From R-RK-3 sp031399085 (GTDB taxonomy: Bacteria; Pseudomonadota; Alphaproteobacteria; Rhizobiales; Rhodomicrobiaceae), in contig JANNOQ010000027.1 of NCBI GenBank assembly GCA_031399085.1, positions 186,001 through 250,000 on the forward strand: 64,000 nt of DNA, in the 5' to 3' direction. The notes under the pieces were generated by a model that worked only from the letters and a program-made list of their open reading frames with translations, had not been told where the DNA came from and made no database searches. Positions 1 to 7,576 of the stretch are shown here, in pieces (position 1 is the first letter of the stretch; each line of letters starts with the position of its first letter). A program made the translations under genes and the position numbers.

Positions 1-1
1 G

Positions 2-1813
2 ATCATCGACAAGCCGGGCCGGGCGGCGGCGGAGATCGTCGCCGAAATCGTGCCGGAGGCGATCCGTAAATTCCCCTGGCCGAAATCCATGCGCTGGGGA
101 ACGTCGCGCTTGCGCTGGGTGCGCCCGCTGCATTCCATTCTCTGCGTGCTGGACGGCAGCGTCGTGCGGTTCGAGGTCGATGGCATCGAGAGCGGCGGGA
201 CGACCTACGGCCATCGCCGCGCGCTCGATCCGGCGCTACGCGGCAAGCCGCTGCCAGTTGAGAATTTCAGCGATTACCGGCGCTCACTGGAAGCGGCGAA
301 TGTCGTGATTGCGCGCTCGCGGCGCGTCGAGACCATTCTTGCCGGCGCGCGCAAACTCGCGGCGAAGGAAAAACTCGACTGGGTCGAGGACCACGGGCTG
401 GTGGACGAGAATGCGGGGCTCGCCGAATGGCCCGTGGTCTTGGCTGGAAGCTTCGATGAAAGCTTCCTGGATGTGCCGCAGGAGGTGCTGATCACCTCAA
501 TGAAGGCGCATCAGAAGTGCTTTTCGCTGCGCGATTCGGGGTCTGGAAAACTCGCTAACCGCTTTCTGATGGTCGCGAATTTAGACGCGGCCGATGGCGG
601 AGATGCGATCATCGCGGGAAATGAGCGGGTAATCCGGGCAAGGTTGTCGGATGCGCGGTTTTTCTGGGCGAACGATAAGGCGCGCGGGCTGGAGGCGATG
701 CTGCCGAAGCTGGATGAGATCACGTTCCACGAGAAGCTGGGGACGCAAGGGGAGCGGGTTCAGCGGCTGATGAAGCTGTCGCGGGAACTGGCGCCACTGG
801 TCGGGGCCGATCCGGACAAGGCGGAGCGCGCGGCGCAGCTCTGCAAGGCGGATTTGGTGTCGGAGACGGTGGGCGAGTTTCCGGAATTGCAGGGGGTGAT
901 CGGGCGGTATATGGCTCTGGAGCAGGGCGAGGACGCTGAGGTCGCCGATGCTATTGCAGAGCATTACAAGCCGGTAGGGCAGGGGGGCACAGTGTCGCGA
1001 AGTCCAGTGTCAATCGCGCTCGCGTTCGCGGATAGGCTGGATATGCTAGCTGGCTTTTGGGCGATCGGTGAAAAGCCAACGGGCAGCAAAGACCCATACG
1101 CCCTGCGCCGCGCGGCGCTTGGGATTATCGCGACCACACTTATTAACCAGATCAGCCTGTCTCTGCTCGATACGTTTGATAAAGCCCGGCGCGGATGCGA
1201 GGACGCCTTAGAAGTCCTTTATCCTGGTCATAAGGAAAGAGTAGGCACGGAAAAAGCAGAGTATGAAAAAACCGGAGAGCGCAAATATGATGACCTTCTT
1301 CAATTCTTCGCCGACCGGCTGAAGGTACATCTCCGGGAGCAGGGAGCGCGTTACGATCTTATCGATGCCGTCTTCGCCCTCCCTGGCCAGGATGATCTGC
1401 TGATGATCGTCCGCCAGGTTGAGGCGCTGGGGCGGTTCCTCGAAACGGATGACGGGACGAATCTGCTGGCCGGGGTGAAGCGGGCGCAGAATATTCTTCG
1501 CATCGAGGAGAAGAAGGATAAACGCAGCTTCGAGGGCGAGCCGGATGCGGTGCTGTTTTCCGAGGCTCAGGAAAAGGCGCTCGCCAAAATCATCGGCGAA
1601 GTTACGGAAAACGCGCGTAAAAGCCTGGCGCGGGAAGATTTCGAAGGCGCGATGTCAGCGCTGGCAAAGCTGCGCGCGCCGGTCGATGCATTCTTCGACA
1701 AGGTGACGGTCAACGCGCAGGACCCCGCTCTCCGCGAAAACCGCCTCAAACTGCTGGCGCAAATCCGCGCCGCCACGCTAGAAGTAGCGGATTTCTCCCG
1801 CATCGAAGGCTAA
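2..1813 (+). CDS. glyS: Glycine--tRNA ligase beta subunit (5' truncated by window edge)
   Basis: Beta subunit of the heterotetrameric bacterial glycyl-tRNA synthetase, which charges tRNA-Gly in the cytoplasm together with GlyQ. The reading frame is open from base 2, so the true start lies upstream. About 603 residues are visible, against roughly 690 for a full subunit, so about the first 90 are missing. Recognisable family blocks include KFPWPKSMRW near the visible N-terminus, PVSIALAFADRLDMLAGFW and GSKDPYALRRAALGI in the middle, and an alpha-helical anticodon-binding (DALR-type) C-terminus. glyQ would be expected just upstream, outside the window. The gene ends at a TAA before a strong hairpin. 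Confidence 0.97.
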   Translation: MIDKPGRAAAEIVAEIVPEAIRKFPWPKSMRWGTSRLRWVRPLHSILCVLDGSVVRFEVDGIESGGTTYGHRRALDPALRGKPLPVENFSDYRRSLEAANVVIARSRRVETILAGARKLAAKEKLDWVEDHGLVDENAGLAEWPVVLAGSFDESFLDVPQEVLITSMKAHQKCFSLRDSGSGKLANRFLMVANLDAADGGDAIIAGNERVIRARLSDARFFWANDKARGLEAMLPKLDEITFHEKLGTQGERVQRLMKLSRELAPLVGADPDKAERAAQLCKADLVSETVGEFPELQGVIGRYMALEQGEDAEVADAIAEHYKPVGQGGTVSRSPVSIALAFADRLDMLAGFWAIGEKPTGSKDPYALRRAALGIIATTLINQISLSLLDTFDKARRGCEDALEVLYPGHKERVGTEKAEYEKTGERKYDDLLQFFADRLKVHLREQGARYDLIDAVFALPGQDDLLMIVRQVEALGRFLETDDGTNLLAGVKRAQNILRIEEKKDKRSFEGEPDAVLFSEAQEKALAKIIGEVTENARKSLAREDFEGAMSALAKLRAPVDAFFDKVTVNAQDPALRENRLKLLAQIRAATLEVADFSRIEG

Positions 1814-1839
1814 CCTCAACCCGTCCCCCAAAAGCGAAA

Positions 1840-1861
1840 GCCGGCGCCCCGGAGCGCCGGC
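1840..1861. terminator. Bidirectional terminator between glyS and the convergent secreted-protein gene
   Basis: Perfect 8-bp stem GCCGGCGC/GCGCCGGC around a 6-nt loop. On the minus strand it is followed by a T-rich stretch (TTTCGCTTTT), and on the plus strand by the weaker CCTCTT. It lies between the 3' ends of two convergent genes, so it probably ends both transcripts. Confidence 0.7.
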
Positions 1862-1864
1862 CTC

Positions 1865-1932
1865 TTGCGGGTCTTGAAAATGGACCTATCTCGCGGGGAG
1901 CCGATCGGGCCCGTCAGCGCCAAGACCCGCAA
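1865..1932. repeat. Perfect 12-bp inverted repeat with 44-nt spacer
   Basis: TTGCGGGTCTTG at 1865-1876 has its exact reverse complement at 1921-1932. It lies between the glyS terminator and the 3' end of the convergent secreted-protein gene at 1938. It could be part of the 3' untranslated region of the minus-strand gene or a remnant of a small element. No function can be read from it. Confidence 0.55.
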
Positions 1933-1937
1933 AGCGC

Positions 1938-2393
1938 TTAATATCTGCGCGGGCTGCGGTAGCCCTCGCTTATCACTTCGTCTTCGCCGCCTTCATCGCG
2001 GCCTTCTTCGCGATGATAGCGTTGCTTCCATGGCTTGTGTTTATAGCTCTCACCTTCACCTTCACCCTCACCTTCGTTCTGCTCGTCCTCGACAGGCTTG
2101 AGGCAATGCTCCAACACCCAGGCATGTTCGAAGCGGGACGATTTGATCCGGCACCAGCCGTTACGGCATTTGGCGCTGACCTGGACGTCCGGCTTGAGCT
2201 TGACCTTGGTTTCGCAATGATAGGCGTCGCAGCCGAAAATCACGCTCTTCTTGATGACGATAAATTCGGCATATCTGCTGTCATCATCATTGTTCCGGTT
2301 TTGCCCGCAGCAATAATAATCGGCCTTGGCGGCCTGCGATCCGAGCCCGAGAATTGGTAGCGCCAGTAACGCCACAAAGGCAAACAGTCTCAT
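1938..2393 (-). CDS. Small secreted protein with Cys pairs and Glu/Gly-rich tail, unknown function
   Basis: A 151-residue protein. The start was chosen at the ATG that opens a clear signal peptide (MRLFAFVALLALPILGLGSQAAKA), 17 codons into the longest open frame. The mature part starts DYYCCG and contains a compact region with paired cysteines (CDAYHCET, CRNGWCRI) and a short SH3-like stretch ending HAWVLEHCL. A low-complexity Glu/Gly run (EGEGEGEGES) and a basic, charged tail follow. It is probably periplasmic or secreted. I do not recognise the family. The cysteine pattern suggests disulfides. It converges on glyS and shares the terminator with it. Confidence 0.7.
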   Translation of the reverse strand: MRLFAFVALLALPILGLGSQAAKADYYCCGQNRNNDDDSRYAEFIVIKKSVIFGCDAYHCETKVKLKPDVQVSAKCRNGWCRIKSSRFEHAWVLEHCLKPVEDEQNEGEGEGEGESYKHKPWKQRYHREEGRDEGGEDEVISEGYRSPRRY

Positions 2394-2535
2394 CGTAAAC
2401 GCCCCTTGAAGGTGGAAACTTTCTGCTAAATTGCACAAGCCCAATTAACTGCTGGAAAAGTTTTTGTTTGATTAAAATTGGAGGCAACTCGTTCTATGAC
2501 TAAGAAAAGCTTAAACGCAGCCAAGGACTTAACCG

Positions 2536-2955
2536 ATGCTTCGCTTGTCCATGATCACGCTCGGCGTCGCGGACGTAGCCGCCGCCACGGCGTTCTATGA
2601 AAAATTCGGGCTGGAAAAGTCCAGCGCAAGCCAGGAAAGCGTAAGCTTCTTCCAGCTGGGGCACGGAGTTTTGGGCTTGTTCGGGCGTGACGCGCTGGCC
2701 GAGGACGCCAATGCGGCGGGGTGCTGGTCCGGCGATGGCGGCGTGACGATGGCCTATAATTTGCCGACCGAAAGCGAGGTCGATCGGTTGATGGCCCATG
2801 CCGAGACCATCGGCGCGCGCATCCTAAAGCCGCCTCAAAAGGCGTTCTGGGGCGGCTATCACGGGTTTTTCGCGGACCCGGATGGGCACGTCTGGGAGAT
2901 CGCCTATAACCCGTTCTTCCCGGTGGATGAGAGCGGCGCGGTTACATTGCCGTAA
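2536..2955 (+). CDS. VOC family protein (glyoxalase/bleomycin-resistance/dioxygenase fold)
   Basis: A 139-residue protein of the vicinal oxygen chelate superfamily. It opens MLRLSMITLGVADVAAATAFYEKFGLEKS, the usual beta-alpha-beta start with the substrate partner strand. It ends GYHGFFADPDGHVWEIAYNP, the typical C-terminal metal-site strand with a conserved Glu. The length fits a single-chain protein with two repeat halves. The substrate cannot be told. Relatives act in glyoxal or xenobiotic chemistry or have no known substrate. An AAGGA ribosome site lies 8 nt before the ATG. It stands alone, with a minus-strand gene before it and a palindromic repeat after it. Confidence 0.88.
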   Translation: MLRLSMITLGVADVAAATAFYEKFGLEKSSASQESVSFFQLGHGVLGLFGRDALAEDANAAGCWSGDGGVTMAYNLPTESEVDRLMAHAETIGARILKPPQKAFWGGYHGFFADPDGHVWEIAYNPFFPVDESGAVTLP

Positions 2956-2993
2956 ACCCGCGCGGCGGGCGGGAGGCTCGATCTGTTTTGTTT

Positions 2994-3043
2994 GAGCATG
3001 ATCTTTATCGCAAAACCGCTACGCACTTTTGCGGATCATGCTC
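2994..3043. repeat. Dispersed palindromic element (GAGCATGATC type)
   Basis: Outer arms GAGCATGATC and GATCATGCTC (10 bp, perfect), with a nested pair CGCAAAA/TTTTGCG, make a cruciform-like unit of 50 bases. Elements with the AGCATGATC...GATCATGCT frame are familiar as short intergenic repeats in Rhizobiales genomes. This copy abuts the stop codon of fdxA and follows the VOC gene, so it may also serve as a bidirectional transcript end. Confidence 0.65.
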
Positions 3044-3381
3044 TAGTCCCCCTCGCCGGGATTGGGCGAGAAATACCGTTCCAGCTTGCCGGTTTCCTCG
3101 GCGAATTTCTCGGCGTCCGGGAGGCTTGCCTTCTTAACCGTGATGTTCGGCCACTTCTCGGAATAGTCGCGGTTCAGCGTGATCCAGGATTCCATCCCCG
3201 GCTCGGTATCCGGCTTGATCGCATCCACCGGGCATTCCGGTTCGCAGACCCCGCAATCGATGCACTCATCCGGGTGGATGACGAGCATGTTTTCACCTTC
3301 GTAGAAACAGTCGACAGGGCACACCTCGACACAGTCGGTGTGTTTGCATTTGATACAGGCGTCCAAGACGACATAGGTCAT
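3043..3381 (-). CDS. fdxA: 7Fe (3Fe-4S/4Fe-4S) ferredoxin FdxA
   Basis: A 112-residue soluble electron carrier. The N-terminal half binds a [3Fe-4S] cluster (CIKCKHTDCVEVCPVDCF). The second motif, CIDCGVCEPECPVDA, binds [4Fe-4S]. The C-terminal tail (ERYFSPNPGEGD) is typical of the alphaproteobacterial FdxA family. The start was chosen at MTYVVLDAC, which has a strong GGAGG site 7 nt upstream. The longer open frame of 185 codons is not needed. Electron partners are not shown by the neighbourhood. In relatives it is often next to carD, but here the next gene is a YfbU-like protein on the other strand. Confidence 0.95.
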   Translation of the reverse strand: MTYVVLDACIKCKHTDCVEVCPVDCFYEGENMLVIHPDECIDCGVCEPECPVDAIKPDTEPGMESWITLNRDYSEKWPNITVKKASLPDAEKFAEETGKLERYFSPNPGEGD

Positions 3382-3664
3382 CGCAGTCCTCCGGTGACTG
3401 GATATCGGTCTTACAATCCGGGCTGAGCGTAAGGAACCCATGCCAAAGCCGCTGTCACAAGCTTCGGCGAATAAGGGCATTGCGTAACGCAAATCGGCGC
3501 GACTAGCAAGACGCGGACTGACGCGCCGGATACGGCTCAGCCATGCGCAAGTGGCGCTAAGCAGCGCAATCTTAACGTGAGTTCTGTGTGCGACCGGCAA
3601 TCAGGAATTGCGAATCGCCAGCCGTCGCATCAGAGTTGCGCGAGGCCCAAGCTGGAGATCGGAT

Positions 3665-4228
3665 GTGCTCAATCTCACGGATGTGGAACGGCGTATTCTC
3701 ATCAACCAGTCGCGCATTCTGGCAGCGCTCTACCCGCTGGAGGCGCCTGATTTCGAGCGGGCAGTCGAGATCCTGGCGGAAGGCTACCAGGAGGGCTGGC
3801 AGGATGTGGTTATGAAGGGCCTGAAGGCGCCCTATCTCAAGGAAGAGATGAATTTCGTCTACCACGTGCTGGCGATGTATGACTGGCTGCAAAAGTCCTA
3901 TTACGCGCTGTCGGTTGAAGACAAGCTTCAGCTTAAGGAACGCACGCTCGTATTCCCGGGCTTCGAGCCGAAAGCCGAACGCCGCCACCTGTCCTATGCG
4001 ACATTCCTGATCGACAATCTCGACCGCTTTGCCTTTGTCGAAGTGATGCGCCCCCTCGGCGCGCCGATGCCGATGCGGGACATCTATGAGGAGATGCTGA
4101 AAGGTTTGCCCTCCTTCGGCGCGGATGTCCTTTCGGCAGCCCAGCTCAAGGCCGTCATCGCCTATATGTCCGCGATCAAATGTCTGCCCAGCGCAGCTAA
4201 AATGCCTCCGCAAAGAGTGGCGTCCTAG
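3665..4228 (+). CDS. YfbU family protein
   Basis: About 187 residues from a GTG start. The start was chosen because GGAG lies 7 nt upstream and homologous sequence begins at VLNLTDVERRILINQSRIL. An upstream in-frame start at 3608 adds 19 poorly conserved residues. The pattern matches the YfbU family: an N-terminal 'ILxNQ' block, a helical middle (YHVLAMYDWLQKSYYAL), then RTLVFPGFEPKAERRHLSYATFLID. The family's biochemical role is not established. In E. coli yfbU has been linked to cell-death phenotypes, but that is not evidence here. No operon partner is evident. Confidence 0.75.
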   Translation: MLNLTDVERRILINQSRILAALYPLEAPDFERAVEILAEGYQEGWQDVVMKGLKAPYLKEEMNFVYHVLAMYDWLQKSYYALSVEDKLQLKERTLVFPGFEPKAERRHLSYATFLIDNLDRFAFVEVMRPLGAPMPMRDIYEEMLKGLPSFGADVLSAAQLKAVIAYMSAIKCLPSAAKMPPQRVAS

Positions 4229-4713
4229 CGGCAGTGCCGTAACGCTCCCGGCTAATCGTCTAAACCACGACCATTCAGCATTTTGGTGATGCGCCGGAGT
4301 TGCGCGCCAGGACGCTTGAAGCGCGCGGACCTCCGAGACGAAGTGAGGTTTCAGCGCATCGTCAAAATGCTGAATGCCGGGCCGAGGCATCTTGTGCACT
4401 CGACCGTCTCTCCTCTCTTAAAGTTGTATATATTGATATTGCAACCTTTGATTTATCCAATGGTAGCGAATTGTCAACCCGCGTTTCGTACCTATTGAGC
4501 TTTACGAAAGTGCTGAACGGTCCGCAGACGTTTTTGGTTTTGTTAATAGTGTGGGACCAATTTGCTTAAATTCATCCCATTATCGGCCGGTAGAAAGCGT
4601 TCTTTAAGGAATGCCGCCTAGTTTTAGGCCGTCCAGCACAAGCAATCTTGCCGCTGAAAGACCAGCTTCTACAAAAACGAAACCTCAACTGTTAAGTGTT
4701 CAGGAGACACGAT
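4229..4713. other. 485-nt intergenic region before the pilin genes, AT-richer than its surroundings
   Basis: No convincing gene. The short plus-strand frames here (from 4283 and 4300) lack family features and cross the inverted repeat at 4272-4374. The part from about 4420 to 4570 is markedly AT-rich compared with neighbouring DNA and probably holds the promoter of the pilin gene at 4714. I could not fix -35/-10 elements with confidence. Confidence 0.5.
4272..4374. repeat. Imperfect long inverted repeat (23-nt arms, 21/23 matching)
   Basis: CATTCAGCATTTTGGTGATG plus CGC at 4272-4294 is mirrored at 4352-4374 with two mismatches, around a 57-nt spacer that holds smaller GCGC-rich complementary pieces. 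The size (about 100 nt), the terminal inversion and the intergenic position suggest a small non-autonomous element or a structured RNA. No flanking target duplication was recognised by eye. Confidence 0.6.
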
Positions 4714-4902
4714 ATGTACAGCTTGATTCAAAAATTCGCTCGGGAGGAGCGCGGGGCAACCTCGATCGAATATGGCCTCATCGCGGCCGGCATCGGCGTC
4801 GCGGTGATTACGCTCGTCGGCCAGGTCGGCGACGAAATCCGCACGATGTTCACCGGCATCGACACGCAACTCAATACCTTCAATAGCGGCGCCGGCCAAT
4901 AA
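4714..4902 (+). CDS. flp: Flp-type (type IVb) pilin
   Basis: A 62-residue prepilin. The start was chosen at MYSLIQKF, behind AGGAG 7 nt upstream. The leader ends RG and is followed by ATSIEYGLIAAGIGVAVITL, the prepilin peptidase motif G/xxxxEY and the single hydrophobic spine helix. A short soluble C-terminus (DTQLNTFNSGAGQ) follows. The product would be processed at the inner membrane and built into Tad pili that mediate surface attachment. None of the tad/cpa assembly genes are in the window, so it must be served by genes elsewhere. Confidence 0.93.
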   Translation: MYSLIQKFAREERGATSIEYGLIAAGIGVAVITLVGQVGDEIRTMFTGIDTQLNTFNSGAGQ

Positions 4903-4922
4903 GCTTGGCCGTCTTCGTTTCA

Positions 4923-4955
4923 GGGCAGAAGCGGCCCCGGAGCCGCGTTCTGCCC
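4923..4955 (+). terminator. Hairpin between the two pilin genes
   Basis: The stem is GGGCAGAAGCGGC against GCCGC-G-TTCTGCCC (13 pairs with one bulged G), with loop CCCGGA. It starts 21 nt after the stop of the first pilin. The weak T content downstream (TTGCGATTCC) means it could be a terminator, or a 3' stabiliser that makes the first pilin transcript more abundant than the second. Confidence 0.6.
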
Positions 4956-5005
4956 TTGCGATTCCTTGCCTGCCAAGCTCACTCCCGATCTCACCCGCAG
5001 GATGG

Positions 5006-5200
5006 ATGCCGATGCCGAAGGCGATCAGCCATTTGCTGACTGGGACCGAAGGGTCCGCCATGCTGGAATACAGCCTCGTTATGGCGGCGGTTGCGCTCGG
5101 GGTGATTTCGGCGGTCGCGTCGCTGGGCGATATTTTGGGCGAGATTTTTCAGACGATCATTTCCGCTGTCGCCGCGATGAACGGCGCAGCCGGAGGCTGA
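5006..5200 (+). CDS. Second Flp-like pilin or pseudopilin
   Basis: A 64-residue protein with the same layout as the preceding pilin: a short positive leader ending G, then SAMLEYSLVMAAVALGVISAV, which keeps the Glu-Tyr pair of the Flp cleavage motif and a hydrophobic helix, then a second hydrophobic stretch IFQTIISAVAAM. The ribosome site is weak (CAGGATGG), and an ATG two codons later is an alternative start. It is probably a minor pilin or a diverged paralogue of the upstream gene. Sequence identity to the first outside the motif is low. Confidence 0.8.
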   Translation: MPMPKAISHLLTGTEGSAMLEYSLVMAAVALGVISAVASLGDILGEIFQTIISAVAAMNGAAGG

Positions 5201-5286
5201 ACGCGCCGCTGCTGAGCGATACTCGCTTTTCCCCCCGGCAGCGTCGAAGCGGAGCGTCGCGCCGCAGACCTCATTCCAAATAAGAA

Positions 5287-5306
5287 GGGCGGCCCGAGAG
5301 CCGCCC
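5287..5306 (-). terminator. Rho-independent terminator of glnA
   Basis: 7-bp stem GGGCGGC/GCCGCCC with loop CCGAGA. Read on the minus strand it lies 24 nt after the glnA stop and is followed by TTCTTATTT. It may also end the plus-strand pilin transcript. Confidence 0.75.
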
Positions 5307-5329
5307 AGTTTGCCCGCTTCAAGGAGGAG

Positions 5330-6739
5330 TCAGCAGCTGTAATACATGTCGAATTCGATCGGGTGTGGCATCATCCGGTAGCGGTCGGACTCTTCTTCTT
5401 TCAGAGCGATGTAGGCGTCGATCTGATCGTCGGTGAAGACGCCGCCCTTCTTGAGATAGTCCCGATCCGCATTCAGGCTTTCCAAGGCTTCGCTGAGCGA
5501 GCCGCAAACCGTCGGAATATTTTTCAACTCCTCGGGCGGCAGATCGTAGAGGTTCTTGTCGATCGCCTCGCCCGGATGGATGCGGCTGGTGATGCCGTCG
5601 AGGCCGGCCATTAGCATCGCGGCGAAGGCAAGATAGGGGTTCGCCGCCGGATCGGGGAAGCGCACCTCGACGCGCTTGGCCTTCGGGCTCGACACCACCG
5701 GGATACGGCAGGAGGCCGAACGGTTGCGTGAGGAATAGGCCCGCAGCACCGGCGCCTCATAGCCCGGCACCAGACGTTTATAGGAGTTGGTGGTCGGATT
5801 GGAGAAGGCGTTGATCGACTTGGCGTGCTTCAGAATGCCTCCAATATAGAACAGGCAAGTCTCCGAAAGGTCGGCGTAGAGATTGCCGGCGAACACCGGC
5901 GTGTCGCCCTTCCAGATCGACTGATGGCAATGCATCCCCGAGCCATTATCGCCGAATACCGGCTTCGGCATGAAGGTGGCCGTCTTGCCGTAATTCTGCG
6001 CGACCATGTGCACCACATATTTGTAGATCTGCATATGATCGGCCATGCGCGTCATCGGGCCGAATTTGACCCCGAGCTCGTGCTGGGCGGAGGCGACTTC
6101 GTGGTGATGCTTCTCGGTTTGCACGCCCATTTCGGCCATGACCGAGAGCATTTCCGAGCGGATGTCCTGCGCACTGTCGATCGGCGGGACCGGGAAATAG
6201 CCGCCCTTTGTGCGGGGGCGATGGCCCAAATTGCCCATCTCATATTCTGTGCCAGTATTGGTGGGCAATTCCGATGAATCGAGCCGGAAGCCGCAATTAT
6301 ATGGATCGGACGAGAAGCGGACGTCGTCGAAGATGAAGAACTCGGCTTCGGGTCCGAAGAATACTTTGTCGCCGATGCCGGTTTCCTTCACATAGGCTTC
6401 GGCCTTGCGGGCGATGCCGCGTGGATCGCGCTCATAGCGCTCGCCCGTGAGGGGCTCCAGAATGTCGCAGAAAATCGCCATGGTGGACTGCGCGAAGAAC
6501 GGATCCATATGGGCGGATTCGGTGTCGGGCATCAAAGTCATGTCCGACTCGTTGATCGCCTTCCAGCCGGCGATGGACGAGCCGTCGAACATGATGCCTT
6601 CAGCGAAGGCATCCGCATCCATCAGCGCCGCTTCCATCGTGACATGCTGCATCTTGCCGCGCGGATCGGTGAAACGCAGATCGACGAAGCGAATGTCCTG
6701 ATCCTTAATCTTCTGAATAATATCGCTAGCGCTATTCAT
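5330..6739 (-). CDS. glnA: Glutamine synthetase type I
   Basis: A 469-residue GSI-beta enzyme that makes glutamine from glutamate, ammonia and ATP in the cytoplasm and forms dodecamers. Visible blocks are FDGSSIAGWKAINESDM, the metal/glutamate site NDGSGMHCHQSIWK-like (here FGDNGSGMHCHQS), KRLVPGYEAPV, and RIPVVSSPKAKRVEVRFPDP. KNLYDLPPEE near the C-terminus carries the tyrosine that GlnE adenylylates in this class. The length is normal. It is downstream of glnB on the same strand with a 140-nt gap, the classical alphaproteobacterial glnB-glnA order. A nitrogen-regulated promoter lies upstream of glnB. Confidence 0.98.
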   Translation of the reverse strand: MNSASDIIQKIKDQDIRFVDLRFTDPRGKMQHVTMEAALMDADAFAEGIMFDGSSIAGWKAINESDMTLMPDTESAHMDPFFAQSTMAIFCDILEPLTGERYERDPRGIARKAEAYVKETGIGDKVFFGPEAEFFIFDDVRFSSDPYNCGFRLDSSELPTNTGTEYEMGNLGHRPRTKGGYFPVPPIDSAQDIRSEMLSVMAEMGVQTEKHHHEVASAQHELGVKFGPMTRMADHMQIYKYVVHMVAQNYGKTATFMPKPVFGDNGSGMHCHQSIWKGDTPVFAGNLYADLSETCLFYIGGILKHAKSINAFSNPTTNSYKRLVPGYEAPVLRAYSSRNRSASCRIPVVSSPKAKRVEVRFPDPAANPYLAFAAMLMAGLDGITSRIHPGEAIDKNLYDLPPEELKNIPTVCGSLSEALESLNADRDYLKKGGVFTDDQIDAYIALKEEESDRYRMMPHPIEFDMYYSC

Positions 6740-6879
6740 TATGCTCCCTCGTGCTCAGATTACTTAGAAGTGGTGAGAGTTACCTGGGTCATCCGGTGCG
6801 CTGACACAGCTGGCGCGAACACTTCTTCGTTCCAATGGTGTCGTAGCGATTTGATGTGAGCGGATGGCTTGTGATGCGG

Positions 6880-7218
6880 TTAGATGGCGTCCACGCCCGT
6901 CTCGCCGGTACGGATTCGGATCGCGTCTTCGATGGTGTAAACAAAGATCTTGCCGTCGCCGATGCGGCCGGTTTTGGCCGCGTTTTGAATAGTTTCGATC
7001 GCCTTTTCGACCATGTCGTCGGCAAGAACAATCTCGATTTTCACCTTTGGCAGGAAATCGACAACATATTCGGCGCCGCGATAAAGCTCGGTGTGGCCTT
7101 TCTGGCGTCCGAAACCTTTCGCCTCCGTCACCGTTATGCCCTGCAAACCGATCTCCTGCAGGGCTTCCTTCACCTCATCAAGCTTGAAGGGCTTGATAAT
7201 GGCTTCCACTTTTTTCAT
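6880..7218 (-). CDS. glnB: Nitrogen regulatory protein P-II
   Basis: A 112-residue trimeric signal protein that reads 2-oxoglutarate, ATP/ADP and, via GlnD uridylylation, glutamine, and acts on GlnE and NtrB. Diagnostic parts are MKKVEAIIKPFKLDEVKEAL at the start, the T-loop GRQKGHTELYRGAEY with the uridylylated tyrosine, and TGRIGDGKIFVYTIEDAIRIRTGE at the C-terminus. Coupling to glnA rather than amtB favours GlnB over GlnK. A sigma-54-type promoter lies about 50 nt upstream. Confidence 0.97.
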   Translation of the reverse strand: MKKVEAIIKPFKLDEVKEALQEIGLQGITVTEAKGFGRQKGHTELYRGAEYVVDFLPKVKIEIVLADDMVEKAIETIQNAAKTGRIGDGKIFVYTIEDAIRIRTGETGVDAI

Positions 7219-7270
7219 GTCAGCGTGTCCTCCCGCGTGAATAGGGATTCATCGGCGTTGACTGCGTAGT

Positions 7271-7286
7271 AGCATGGTTTATGCCA
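7271..7286 (-). promoter_or_regulatory. Probable sigma-54 promoter of glnB
   Basis: On the minus strand the sequence TGGCATAAACCATGCT keeps the invariant GG and GC pairs at the exact 10-nt spacing of -24/-12 promoters (consensus TGGCAC-N5-TTGC). The predicted start would be near 7260, giving a leader of about 42 nt before the glnB ATG at 7218. NtrC sites would be expected further upstream. I saw no perfect one. Confidence 0.6.
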
Positions 7287-7576
7287 ATCATTAGAGCCGC
7301 GCCTAAATGCCGGATTTCTGGGTTTGAAATCGACAGTGCGGCCCGTATTGTGCAAGGCGGAGGCAAAAAAATGCTTAAATTTAAGGCAAAACGCTAAAAT
7401 TTATGCACCTAGCTCGCGTGTGCGCTTGGTCACGGTTCCCGTCATAGTCGCCGCAACTCAACACATAAGCGGAAACGCATTTCTCCCAAGCATTTTCTAC
7501 ACCTCGCCATAAATTTACGCTAGATTGCGCTGCATATCTCACCTTGTGGCGGCCTTTAGCATTCGGTAGGCATCCT

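Noticed and set aside
3572..4399. Long minus-strand open frame (275 codons) opposite the YfbU-like gene
   Set aside because: Shadow of the plus-strand coding region; its translation is Arg/His/Leu-biased with no family features, and it crosses the inverted repeat.
7300..7450. Possible NtrC binding sites upstream of the glnB promoter
   Set aside because: Candidates such as TGCGG-N8-GTGCA deviate in spacing and sequence from the TGCAC-N7-GTGCA pattern; too weak to call.
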